In this document: piece after piece, positions 1 through 6,683 of the stretch | Numbering within the stretch: the first letter of the stretch is position 1 | Layout of the letters: each line of letters begins with the position of its first letter | NCBI GenBank assembly: GCA_021848045.1 | Contig: JAJZNC010000060.1 | Location: 62,001-126,000 of the forward strand | Direction of reading: 5' to 3' | Origin: an archaeon | GTDB lineage: Archaea > Thermoproteota > Nitrososphaeria > Nitrososphaerales > Gagatemarchaeaceae | DNA: 64,000 nucleotides | Translations under genes and position numbers: made by a program | The notes under the pieces: model-generated | What the model saw: only the letters and a program-made list of their open reading frames with translations | Database searches by the model: none | Told to the model about the DNA's origin: nothing

Positions 1-999
1 CTTGTCACGCAGGGCTTCCTCCACCACGCGAAGTACGGGGTCGGGACGGGCAAGGCTGAGGAGGTCGCCGCCGCGGTCAGGGATAGCGGCGCGGGCATCG
101 TCCTTCTCGACTCGGCGCTGAGGGCGTCGCAGGCCTACTCGCTCGCCAAACTCTGCAAGGTCGAGGTCAAGGACAGGGAGAAGCTCATACTCGAGATATT
201 CGCCATGCGGGCGTCGACGGCGGAGGCGAAGCTCCAGGTCCAGCTCGCGGAGCTGGAGTACGAGCTCCCGAGGGCTAGGGAGAGCGTCAAGATGGCCAGG
301 AGGGGGGAGCAGCCAGGGTTCTTCGGGCTCGGCAAGTACGAGGCGGACGTCTACACCAGGATGATGAAGAGCAGGGTCGCCACGCTCAGGAGGAAGGTGG
401 AGGAAGTCGCAAAGAGGAGGGAGATATTCCGCGAACACAGGAGGAGGCTCGCGTTCCCCACCATCGCCCTCGCGGGGTACACCGCCGCGGGGAAGACGAG
501 CCTCTTCAACAAGCTCACCGGGGAGACGAAGAGCGTCGACGCCGGCGTCTTCACCACCCTGGCTCCCACCACGCGGGCGGTGATGGTGGGAGAGAGGAAG
601 ACCCTGCTCACCGACACGGTGGGCTTCATCAGCAACCTCCCGGCGTACCTGATAGAGTCGTTCAAGTCGACGCTGGAGGAGATATCCTATGCTACTGTGG
701 TCTTCCTCCTCCTCGACGCGAGCCAGCCGGCGGAGAAGTTCATCAGGAGCTACGAGAGCTCGGCCCAGGCTCTCTCCCACCTCATGGTCAAGCCCTCTAA
801 GACGATAGCCGTCCTGAACAAGTGCGACCTCGCCCCGGCCGAGCTGATCGAGGAGAGGAAGAGGGAGCTCGGGCCCATCGAAGCTGTGGCGGTCTCCTCG
901 AAGACCGGTCAGGGGATGGACTCGCTCTTGGGGGTCGCCGACGCCAAGCTCACCGAGGTCGCCGAGGAGGAGGGCATGGAAGGGAGGGTGCCGGCCTGA
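1..999 (+). CDS. hflX: GTPase HflX (5' end outside window)
   Basis: Ribosome-associated TRAFAC-class GTPase of the HflX family, known to split or rescue stalled ribosomes. The frame is open from the first base, and the upstream residues (a glycine-rich N-terminal domain) match the HflX N-domain, so the gene starts before the window. A coiled linker (visible residues about 65-145) is followed by the G domain: P-loop GYTAAGKTS, switch II DTVGF, specificity motif NKCD and a G5-like SSKTG. It is followed at once by Trm56, whose start lies at the stop codon. The GTPase motifs are intact. Family assignment is firm; the cellular role in archaea is inferred from bacterial homologues. Confidence 0.93.
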   Translation, partial: LVTQGFLHHAKYGVGTGKAEEVAAAVRDSGAGIVLLDSALRASQAYSLAKLCKVEVKDREKLILEIFAMRASTAEAKLQVQLAELEYELPRARESVKMARRGEQPGFFGLGKYEADVYTRMMKSRVATLRRKVEEVAKRREIFREHRRRLAFPTIALAGYTAAGKTSLFNKLTGETKSVDAGVFTTLAPTTRAVMVGERKTLLTDTVGFISNLPAYLIESFKSTLEEISYATVVFLLLDASQPAEKFIRSYESSAQALSHLMVKPSKTIAVLNKCDLAPAELIEERKRELGPIEAVAVSSKTGQGMDSLLGVADAKLTEVAEEEGMEGRVPA

Positions 1000-1001
1000 G
1001 C

Positions 1002-1532
1002 TTGGGGCTGAAGAGCCTGAAGGTGGTGCGGGTGGGGCATAGGTATGTCAGGGACTATCGCACGCTGACCCACCTGTGCCTCGTCTCTAGGGCGCTCGGG
1101 GCGGAGTGCGTCTATCTCGAGGAGGTGGAGAGCGGGCTCATGGACACGGTCGGGGAGGTGAACAAGGCGTGGGGAGGCGACTTTCCGGTCGTCCAGGCCC
1201 CATGGAAAAAGGTCTTCCGCGAGGCGAAGGGCGAAGGGAGGACCATCGTCCACCTCACCATGTACGGGGACCCTCTCCAGGACAGGGTGGAGGAGCTGAG
1301 GGAGAAGGGGAGCTTCCTGCTCGCGGTTGGCGGGCCGAAGGTCCCGGGGGAGGTCTACCAGCTCGCCGATTACAACGTGGCCGTCACCTCTCAGCCCCAC
1401 TCGGAGATCGCCGCCCTGGCGATCGCCATCCACGACATCCAGAGGGGAGAAGAGCTTAAGAAGGTGTTCAGTGGTTATAAGCTAAGGATAGTCCCTTCGG
1501 CTAGAGGCAAGCAGGTAGAACAGAAAACGTGA
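1002..1532 (+). CDS. trm56: tRNA (cytidine(56)-2'-O)-methyltransferase Trm56
   Basis: SPOUT-family methyltransferase that 2'-O-methylates C56 in the T loop of tRNA, an archaea-specific modification. The N-terminal signature RVGHRYVRDYRTLTHLCLVS and the C-terminal trefoil-knot region with SQPHSEIAALAIAIHD are recognisable. About 176 residues, normal for the family. There is no ATG near the conserved N-terminus; TTG at 1002 is the earliest start that does not run deep into hflX, and GTG at 1023 is a second option. The stop overlaps the GTG start of the TFE gene, so the two are probably translationally coupled. Confidence 0.88.
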   Translation: MGLKSLKVVRVGHRYVRDYRTLTHLCLVSRALGAECVYLEEVESGLMDTVGEVNKAWGGDFPVVQAPWKKVFREAKGEGRTIVHLTMYGDPLQDRVEELREKGSFLLAVGGPKVPGEVYQLADYNVAVTSQPHSEIAALAIAIHDIQRGEELKKVFSGYKLRIVPSARGKQVEQKT

Positions 1533-2038
1533 AAATAGAGTACGAAGATACTTTCGTAAAGGTCGCAGGTCTAATAGGCGGTCCGGACTACGTCAGGGTA
1601 GCCAGGGCGCTGCTCAACAACGAGAACGCGACGGACGAAGAGATCGCCTCGGCCACCGGGCTAAAGATAAAGACGGTGAGGAAGGCCCTTTACGACCTGT
1701 TCGGGAGGAGCCTCATCTCCGGCGTGAGGGTAAGGGACCCAAAGAGGGGTTGGTTCGTCTACAGGTGGAAGGCGCAGCGCGACCAGACCGATGGGTTCAT
1801 CCAGACGCAGAAGAAGAAGATCCTCGTGAGGCTCAAGCAACGCCTGGAGCACGAGGAGACCCGCGAGTTCTACTTCTGCGGGACCCCGACGTGCGTCACC
1901 CGGACATTCGAGGAGGCCATGGAGACCTTCTTCAAGTGTCCCACCTGCCAACGGCCCCTCAACAGGATCGACAACACGGAGCTCAAGGAGGCCCTCCGGT
2001 GGAAGATCAATCAGCTCGAAGAGGACATCGCGAAGTGA
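1529..2038 (+). CDS. tfe: Transcription factor E, alpha subunit (TFE)
   Basis: Basal transcription factor that joins TBP/TFB/RNA polymerase pre-initiation complexes and helps open the promoter. 169 residues: an N-terminal winged helix (residues about 8-90, including the run TGLKIKTVRKALYDL) and a C-terminal zinc ribbon with cysteine pairs CGTPTC and CPTC, matching archaeal TFE. GTG start overlapping the Trm56 stop; the downstream HD-domain gene begins 4 bases after the stop, so trm56-tfe-HD reads as one operon. Confidence 0.92.
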   Translation: MKIEYEDTFVKVAGLIGGPDYVRVARALLNNENATDEEIASATGLKIKTVRKALYDLFGRSLISGVRVRDPKRGWFVYRWKAQRDQTDGFIQTQKKKILVRLKQRLEHEETREFYFCGTPTCVTRTFEEAMETFFKCPTCQRPLNRIDNTELKEALRWKINQLEEDIAK

Positions 2039-2042
2039 GCCG

Positions 2043-2579
2043 ATGGTCCCCAGCGCCGAGCAGGCGTCTGCCCTGCACAGGAAGTACCACAGCAACGACA
2101 AGATAGTCGAGCACTGCCGCGCCTGCGCGGCCATCTCCCTACGCCTCTGCAGGAGGGCGGCGGCCCAGGGGAACATGGTGGACGAACGCGCGGCCGTCTC
2201 GGCGGCGCTCCTCCACGACATAGGGAGGAGCAGGACGCAGCTCGTGGACCACGGGCACGTGGGGGCGGCCATCCTCGAGGAGGAAGGCGTCGACAAGGAG
2301 GTCGTCGAGATAGTGAGGAAGCACGTGGGCGCGGGGATCTCTACAGAGGAGGCTGCGTCGCTGGGCTTCCCCGCGGGGGACTACGTCCCCAGGACGCTCG
2401 AGCAGAAGATCGTCTGCTTCGCGGACAAGATGCTCGACGGTGACAGGGCGAGGCCGTTCGTGGAGGAGGAGAAGAGGTTCGTCAAGAAGGGCCACGACGT
2501 CGAGAGGCTGAGGCAGCTCAAAAGGGACGTGGACGTGGCCGTGGGCGGCGACGCCGAGTCGCTCGTCCTCTTCGGGTGA
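2043..2579 (+). CDS. HDIG-domain phosphohydrolase (TIGR00295-like)
   Basis: Predicted metal-dependent phosphohydrolase. 178 residues with a conserved histidine early (EHCRACAAIS), the HD doublet in LLHDIGRSRT, a further histidine in HGHVGAAIL and KHVGAG, as in the archaeal HDIG family TIGR00295. The substrate is not known. It is the last gene of the trm56-tfe operon by spacing (4-bp gap). The initiator tRNA-Met gene follows 51 bp downstream with its own TATA box. Confidence 0.8.
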   Translation: MVPSAEQASALHRKYHSNDKIVEHCRACAAISLRLCRRAAAQGNMVDERAAVSAALLHDIGRSRTQLVDHGHVGAAILEEEGVDKEVVEIVRKHVGAGISTEEAASLGFPAGDYVPRTLEQKIVCFADKMLDGDRARPFVEEEKRFVKKGHDVERLRQLKRDVDVAVGGDAESLVLFG

Positions 2580-2600
2580 CGCTCCACCTTCCGAGAAGGA

Positions 2601-2606
2601 TATAAG
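2601..2606 (+). promoter_or_regulatory. TATA box of the initiator tRNA-Met gene
   Basis: TATAAG starts 29 bp upstream of the first tRNA base (2630), the normal archaeal distance. It lies just after the stop of the HD-domain gene, so the tRNA has its own promoter. Confidence 0.7.
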
Positions 2607-2629
2607 GGTCAGAAATCAGTCTCCGTCTC

Positions 2630-2790
2630 AGCGAGGTGGGGAAGCCAGGAGGCACCAAAAGTGCCTGGTCGTTATCCCGGCGGGCTCATAAGTCCAGAAA
2701 TGGGCTTGGACACCCGCAGAGCGGTGAACGGGCGCAGCCCGTCCGCAAGTTCAAAGGGGGATGACTCCCCTGAAACTCCACCCCTCGCTA
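2630..2790 (+). tRNA. Initiator tRNA-Met(CAT) with four introns
   Basis: The 161-nt gene yields a 75-nt tRNA if four short introns are removed: 2650-2671 (22 nt, D loop), 2691-2711 (21 nt, canonical 37/38), 2727-2748 (22 nt, T stem 52/53) and 2756-2776 (21 nt, T loop 59/60). The spliced form has acceptor AGCGAGG/CCTCGCT, D stem GGGA/TCCC, anticodon stem GCGGG/CCCGC, loop CTCATAA, T stem GGTGG/CCACC and T loop TTCAAAT. A1-U72 and three G:C pairs next to the anticodon loop mark it as initiator. Each intron fits a bulge-helix-bulge: central helices GCCA/TGGT, CTCA/TTGG (one mismatch), GCGG/CCGC and TTCA/TGAA, each with 3-nt bulges cut after the second base. No CCA is encoded. Splicing is predicted from the sequence, not demonstrated. 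Confidence 0.9.
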
Positions 2791-2944
2791 CTCAACCACC
2801 CTTTCGCTAGGTGAGCTTTACCCGAATTGACGGTTTCCCATATCGTTCCAGAGAAGTGATCCTTTTGCGCCCTTGCCTGCCGACGCCGTGAAGCTGAGTC
2901 GGTGCGGCAGAACCATGACCCGCCGGGGACCGCTTCGACGCTAG

Positions 2945-3193
2945 CGATCGCTGGCGGGCGGCCTGCTCGTGCTGGCGTTCTCCCTCTTCGTGCCATCGGT
3001 CATGGGCGGCCCCTCGCACGACACCGGGGTGGTCACCCACGGGAGCGTCACCTCCGTGATAGTGAACAACAGCGCGACCTACACGTTCCCGGGCAGCAAC
3101 CACGCCTACAACGGGACCCTTCCCTTCGGAACTTCGCGGGTCCGTGGCAGGGGTCACGAGATTCGTCGGCGGTATGGCCCGGTCTGGGAGTGA
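2945..3193 (+). pseudogene. Remnant of a secreted-protein gene
   Basis: After an in-frame TAG (2942) the frame reads a signal-peptide-like stretch (SLAGGLLVLAFSLFVPSVMG) and then a beta-rich segment containing SVIVNNSATYTFPGSNHAYN, before losing protein-like character near 3150. There is no plausible start codon before the hydrophobic segment. It looks like the N-terminal remnant of an exported protein. The rest of 2791-3274 shows no gene. Confidence 0.4.
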
Positions 3194-3274
3194 AATTCTT
3201 GTCCTCAGGGACATACTGCGCGCAATCCAAAAGGACAAATGCGGAGACGGGCGAAGGGCGTATGAGACGGGACG

Positions 3275-3418
3275 TTGGAGAAGTTCAAGGCCCTTCTGAT
3301 GCTGCTCCTTGCGGCCGCCTTCGGGCTGGCCGAGAGAGGCATCGTCAGCGCGGAGAAGCAGGGCAACCCCAACGAGGAGACCGCGGCGGGATGGTTCCGG
3401 GATGGGATGGACGGATGA
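3275..3418 (+). CDS. Small hydrophobic-start protein, unknown
   Basis: A 47-codon frame starting at TTG, encoding a hydrophobic stretch (ALLMLLLAAAFGLAERG) followed by a polar tail containing NPNEETAAGWFRDG. Its TGA overlaps the ATG of the next gene in the arrangement ATGA, which suggests translational coupling. No family is recognised. It could be a signal peptide plus short domain, or one transmembrane helix. The support is composition and overlap only. Confidence 0.38.
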   Translation: MEKFKALLMLLLAAAFGLAERGIVSAEKQGNPNEETAAGWFRDGMDG

Positions 3419-4293
3419 CAGCCTCCGACCTGTCTGGGCGCGCGGACGGGGAGCCGATCGTCGCGCACGGTGCAAGGATGAGCTGGGCGGGAATCCTTCG
3501 CCCGGGCGACGAGTTCCCCAGACCCATCATGTCTCGGATTGGGGTCATGACCGGCGGGTCTGGTCGGGCGCTCAGGCGCTGCTTCGGGAGCTGGTCGGAG
3601 CGCTACCGCAGGTTCACCAGCAACCTCTCCTCCCCAACCCTGAAGGTGAGAGTCTTGGAGCCTGGGGAGAAGCCCTCAGGAGGCATACCCTGCGTCGTCC
3701 ACTGGGTGAAGAGTGAAGACCTCGTCCGCACAGGCAAGGGGAGCGTCTGCAGCGGAGACGGATGGCCGGTCTCGCTCTGGCGAGCGTTCCTCGAGGAGCT
3801 GCCTGACCTCCCCGGAGACACGGTCGCAGGGAAGCTCTCCAGTTTCCTCGACTCGCAAGAGCGGGAGGACGAGCTGGCCGTTTCCTCGTGGCGCAAGGCG
3901 GTGGAAGCCGGGAGGGTGGTCGAGCCCACCGGGGCTAGTTGGCGCGGCTGGCTCCCAGTCCCAGCGAGGCTGGTCGCGGGTGGCAGGTCGGGGACATGCG
4001 TGTTCTCGTGGTCCCCTGAGTCGAACCTCTACGACAGCCTCTCAGAGGCGCTCAGATCTCCGGAGGCGCGGCTGATGAAGCCCGACCCTGAGAGCCAGGC
4101 GAGGTACTACGCGGAGTGCGCCTTGGCAAAGCTGCACGGCGTGAGCTTCGAGGAGACCGGGGACTCGCTCGAGGACGAGAGCTACTCGCGCCGCCCCGCC
4201 GTGGAGAGGGTGCTTGAGTCACTCTCCAGGTTGGAGGCGGAGAGGGTGGCAGACAGGTCGATGGGCACGCTAGACAGGTTCGGAGGTCAGTAG
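3415..4293 (+). CDS. Hypothetical protein, unknown family
   Basis: About 292 residues with no recognised domain. The protein is rich in Arg, Glu and Trp, with no signal peptide or membrane segment. ATG 3415 was chosen because it overlaps the stop of the preceding small frame; internal ATGs at 3478, 3529 and 3544 are alternatives. The C-terminal half (ESQARYYAECALAKLHG, a Glu-rich helix and a terminal helix around RLEAERVADRS) looks like an ordinary alpha-helical soluble protein. It overlaps the convergent DUF190 gene by 7 bp. Function unknown. Confidence 0.6.
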   Translation: MTASDLSGRADGEPIVAHGARMSWAGILRPGDEFPRPIMSRIGVMTGGSGRALRRCFGSWSERYRRFTSNLSSPTLKVRVLEPGEKPSGGIPCVVHWVKSEDLVRTGKGSVCSGDGWPVSLWRAFLEELPDLPGDTVAGKLSSFLDSQEREDELAVSSWRKAVEAGRVVEPTGASWRGWLPVPARLVAGGRSGTCVFSWSPESNLYDSLSEALRSPEARLMKPDPESQARYYAECALAKLHGVSFEETGDSLEDESYSRRPAVERVLESLSRLEAERVADRSMGTLDRFGGQ

Positions 4294-4631
4294 ACGTCGA
4301 CCTCCGATGTGGTTATCAGCCCGTTGGTCCCGACCATCTTCTTGACCTCGGTGAGGACCTTCGAGATCCGGTCCGCATCGCTCACGGTCTCGACTATCGT
4401 AGGGAGGTTCACCGAGAGTCCCAGGACGTCCGCCCTCGCGATCCCCCTCGCGCCGTATCCCCGGGCCGCGTGCGTGACGGTCGCACCCGAGACCCCGGCC
4501 TCCATGAGGAGCGAGATGAGGACGTCGACAAGGGGCTTGCCCTTGAAGGCGTCCTTGGCCTTGACCACCACCGTGAGCTTGACCATCCTCTTGGAGGGAG
4601 GCTTCGCCAAGTCGTCACCAGGGCTATGCAA
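4287..4631 (-). CDS. DUF190 family protein, FluC partner
   Basis: 114-residue member of DUF190, a PII-like ferredoxin-fold family often encoded beside CrcB/FluC. Visible family features are an N-terminal beta strand (MVKLTVVVKA), the segment KPLVDVLISLLMEAGVSGAT and the glycine-rich stretch RGYGARGIARADVLGLS, then a strand-helix-strand ending EVKKMVGTNGLITTSEVD. It overlaps the end of fluC by 8 bp, so the two are co-transcribed behind a fluoride riboswitch. A regulatory role on the channel is inferred from association only. An internal start at the Met of MVKLTV would give a more typical length. Confidence 0.8.
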   Translation of the reverse strand: MHSPGDDLAKPPSKRMVKLTVVVKAKDAFKGKPLVDVLISLLMEAGVSGATVTHAARGYGARGIARADVLGLSVNLPTIVETVSDADRISKVLTEVKKMVGTNGLITTSEVDVY

Positions 4632-5004
4632 GTCCGAACACTACGGTGGCCAGCGCCCTTCCTAAAATTATTGCCCCGAGCGAGCCACCGACGTTCAGCA
4701 CGATGTCCGCCCCGGCCGTGGCAAGTTCCCCGACCCCGATGAGGTTGACGGACTCGAAGGCGAACGAGGACATCGTGGTCATGGAGCCGCAGAAGCCTAT
4801 CCCGATGAATATCGTGTAGCGACCGTCCAAGCCGAGGCCTGAGACGGCCGTCGAGCTCGCCCCCAGGATGAAGCTCCCTGCAATGTTGACCAGTAGGACG
4901 GATATTGGGAGGCTCCCGATGAAGAACCCCTCGCCGGTGATCTGGTACCTGACGTAGGCACCGAGGACCGCCCCAACGGCCAGGTAGACCAGGTCATACT
5001 TCAC
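4624..5004 (-). CDS. fluC: Fluoride ion channel FluC/CrcB
   Basis: 126-residue four-helix membrane protein of the FluC (CrcB) family, which exports toxic fluoride. The family motifs are present: GAVLGAYVRYQI in helix 1, LLVNIAGSFILG in helix 2, and the pore segment GFCGSMTTMSSFAFE in helix 3 with its conserved Thr/Ser and Phe residues. The ATG lies 33 bases downstream of a fluoride riboswitch, and the DUF190 gene follows with overlap, giving a complete fluoride-resistance unit. One full-length gene is present, implying a homodimer. Confidence 0.92.
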   Translation of the reverse strand: MKYDLVYLAVGAVLGAYVRYQITGEGFFIGSLPISVLLVNIAGSFILGASSTAVSGLGLDGRYTIFIGIGFCGSMTTMSSFAFESVNLIGVGELATAGADIVLNVGGSLGAIILGRALATVVFGLA

Positions 5005-5037
5005 GCTCTCTCACTCCCGCTCGCTGTTGATTTGTCT

Positions 5038-5093
5038 GGTAGGAGCTATCGGCTCACAAGGGTTTGCGAGCGGTTATGGCGAGCCCCACCGCC
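5038..5093 (-). promoter_or_regulatory. Fluoride riboswitch (crcB motif)
   Basis: On the minus strand, upstream of fluC, the sequence has the crcB-motif layout: a first stem-loop GGCGGTGGGGCTCGCC, then ATAA, a second stem opened by CGCTC and closed by GAGC, and the conserved terminal block CGATAGCTCCTACC whose CTCC can form the pseudoknot with GGGG of the first loop. The element ends 33 bases before the fluC ATG, so translational or early transcriptional control by fluoride is likely. Identification is by eye against the remembered consensus. Confidence 0.85.
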
Positions 5094-5168
5094 GAGGGTT
5101 TTGGACGCTGTCGAGACTTTAAGCTTTTCGAAGGGCCAGGGGTTCGGGCCTACTGGGACGACCCCATC

Positions 5169-6683
5169 CTAGCCCTTGGCGCCGGGACCCTGTGCCAGGA
5201 ATATCCGGTGGTAGAGGTCGTCCCCGTAGCTGGTCGGCAGCGGCTCTCCCGGCAGCACCCTGAAGGTTCGCTCCCCATTCTCGAGCCTCTGCGCGCGGAG
5301 GAAGGCGGCGTTCGGCGTCCCCTTCTCGTAGAGCAGGTGGGCGAACTCGTACTGGTGGGTTACGAAGAACACCTCGACCCTCCTCTCGAGTAGGGCGGCG
5401 ACTATCTGCCTCGAGATCTCCGAGCCTTCCCTCTCGTTTGTGGAGGCGAAGGACTCGTTGAACAGGACCATGCAGTCAGGGGATAGACTGTCGACGATCT
5501 TGCTCATCCTGCCTAGCTCCTCGTCAAGCTTCCCGCTCTTCATCGAGGAGTCCTCCTCGCGGGTGAAGTGCGTGAAGACTCCTGTGCAGATGTCGGCATG
5601 TAGAGACTCCCCCGGGGCGAAGGCGCCCGCCTGCATCAGGAGCTGTGAGATGCCCACGCTCCTGAGGAAGGTCGACTTGCCACCCCTGTTCGCCCCGGTG
5701 ACCACGACCAGGTCCTTGCCCTCCGCCTCGAGGTCGTTACCCACCACCCTCTCGTCCCGCCTAAGGGCGAGGCAGGGGTCGTAGAGACCCTTGAAGGCGC
5801 GCGACCGCCTGCCCCTCTCCGCGGGGGTCGGGAAGCAGACCGGCTCGCCCCTCGCGGCGAGCTGGTCCCTCAAGTTCATGCAAGCTACGTAGAACGCGAG
5901 CTCGTTCCGGAGAGAGACGAAAAAGCCCAGCAGGTGATCGGAGGACTGGGCGAGGGTGTTGGCCAGCCCGTTTATCCCACGGTCCCTCAGCTCGGCCATC
6001 ATCTCGGGCCCGGTCTGGTCGTTGGTGTTGAGCGTGAAGGTGAACTGGCCCGTCTTCCTCCCGAAGAGCCTCCTCCCCTCCTTCCTGTCCTCGGGCTGCC
6101 TGCACAGGGCGTAGCCCGTGCCCTTGTTCCCCTCTCCCAGCTCGGCGCTGATCAGCGTCCCCTCCCCGAGCTCCAGCTCCTTGAGGTGCCCCTCGATGCT
6201 GGCGAGGTAAGAGTCCGAGATCTCGCCCTGGACCATCTCGAATAGCCCCTTGAAGCCGTCTGACTCGAACCTCCCCGCGTGCTGGTCGACAATCGCCCGT
6301 AGTTCCTTGAGCTTGCTGAAGAGCATCTTCAGGAGCCTGACAGACCGCTGGAACGTCTGGTCGGCAGACTTGTACGCGTCGTTCCAGGCCCAATCTTGCT
6401 TCTCCTTGGCGATGGCGTCCGCTGAGAGCTTGAACAACTCGGCCACGACGTCTGGGTTCTTCAGGCAGTCCTTGAGGACGCCTTGCCGGAACAGGATCGA
6501 GTCGACGTCAAGGAGGCTCGTCAGGAGGACCTTCTTCGCGAGGTCGAGGAGGAACTTGTCCTTCCCCGCCATCGCCTTGAAGAGCGTCTCGAGCTGGAGG
6601 TCCCGTGAGAGGTCGTACTCGTTGGCAGGGAGCTTCCCCTCGAGGTCTAAACCCCGGTCCCTGTGCATGAGGAGGACCTTCAC
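5169..6683 (-). CDS. MutS-type ATPase, paralogue 1
   Basis: 504-residue protein with a C-terminal MutS-family ABC ATPase: Walker A TGANRGGKST, a region with DEELGRMSKIVDSL, Walker B CMVLFNES followed by FASTNEREGSEI, and the histidine switch FFVTHQ. The N-terminal part is helical (clamp/lever-like) and the mismatch-binding domain I motif of MutS1 is absent, so this is a MutS-related protein rather than a classical mismatch sensor. Walker B has Asn where MutS has Asp. The start overlaps the stop of the upstream paralogue by 4 bp, so the two are co-expressed and may form a heterodimer (inference). Confidence 0.85.
   Translation of the reverse strand: MKVLLMHRDRGLDLEGKLPANEYDLSRDLQLETLFKAMAGKDKFLLDLAKKVLLTSLLDVDSILFRQGVLKDCLKNPDVVAELFKLSADAIAKEKQDWAWNDAYKSADQTFQRSVRLLKMLFSKLKELRAIVDQHAGRFESDGFKGLFEMVQGEISDSYLASIEGHLKELELGEGTLISAELGEGNKGTGYALCRQPEDRKEGRRLFGRKTGQFTFTLNTNDQTGPEMMAELRDRGINGLANTLAQSSDHLLGFFVSLRNELAFYVACMNLRDQLAARGEPVCFPTPAERGRRSRAFKGLYDPCLALRRDERVVGNDLEAEGKDLVVVTGANRGGKSTFLRSVGISQLLMQAGAFAPGESLHADICTGVFTHFTREEDSSMKSGKLDEELGRMSKIVDSLSPDCMVLFNESFASTNEREGSEISRQIVAALLERRVEVFFVTHQYEFAHLLYEKGTPNAAFLRAQRLENGERTFRVLPGEPLPTSYGDDLYHRIFLAQGPGAKG

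Noticed and set aside
5104-5168. Possible tRNA from GGGTTCGGG near 5134
   Set aside because: No matching acceptor or D/anticodon stems around the T-loop-like string.
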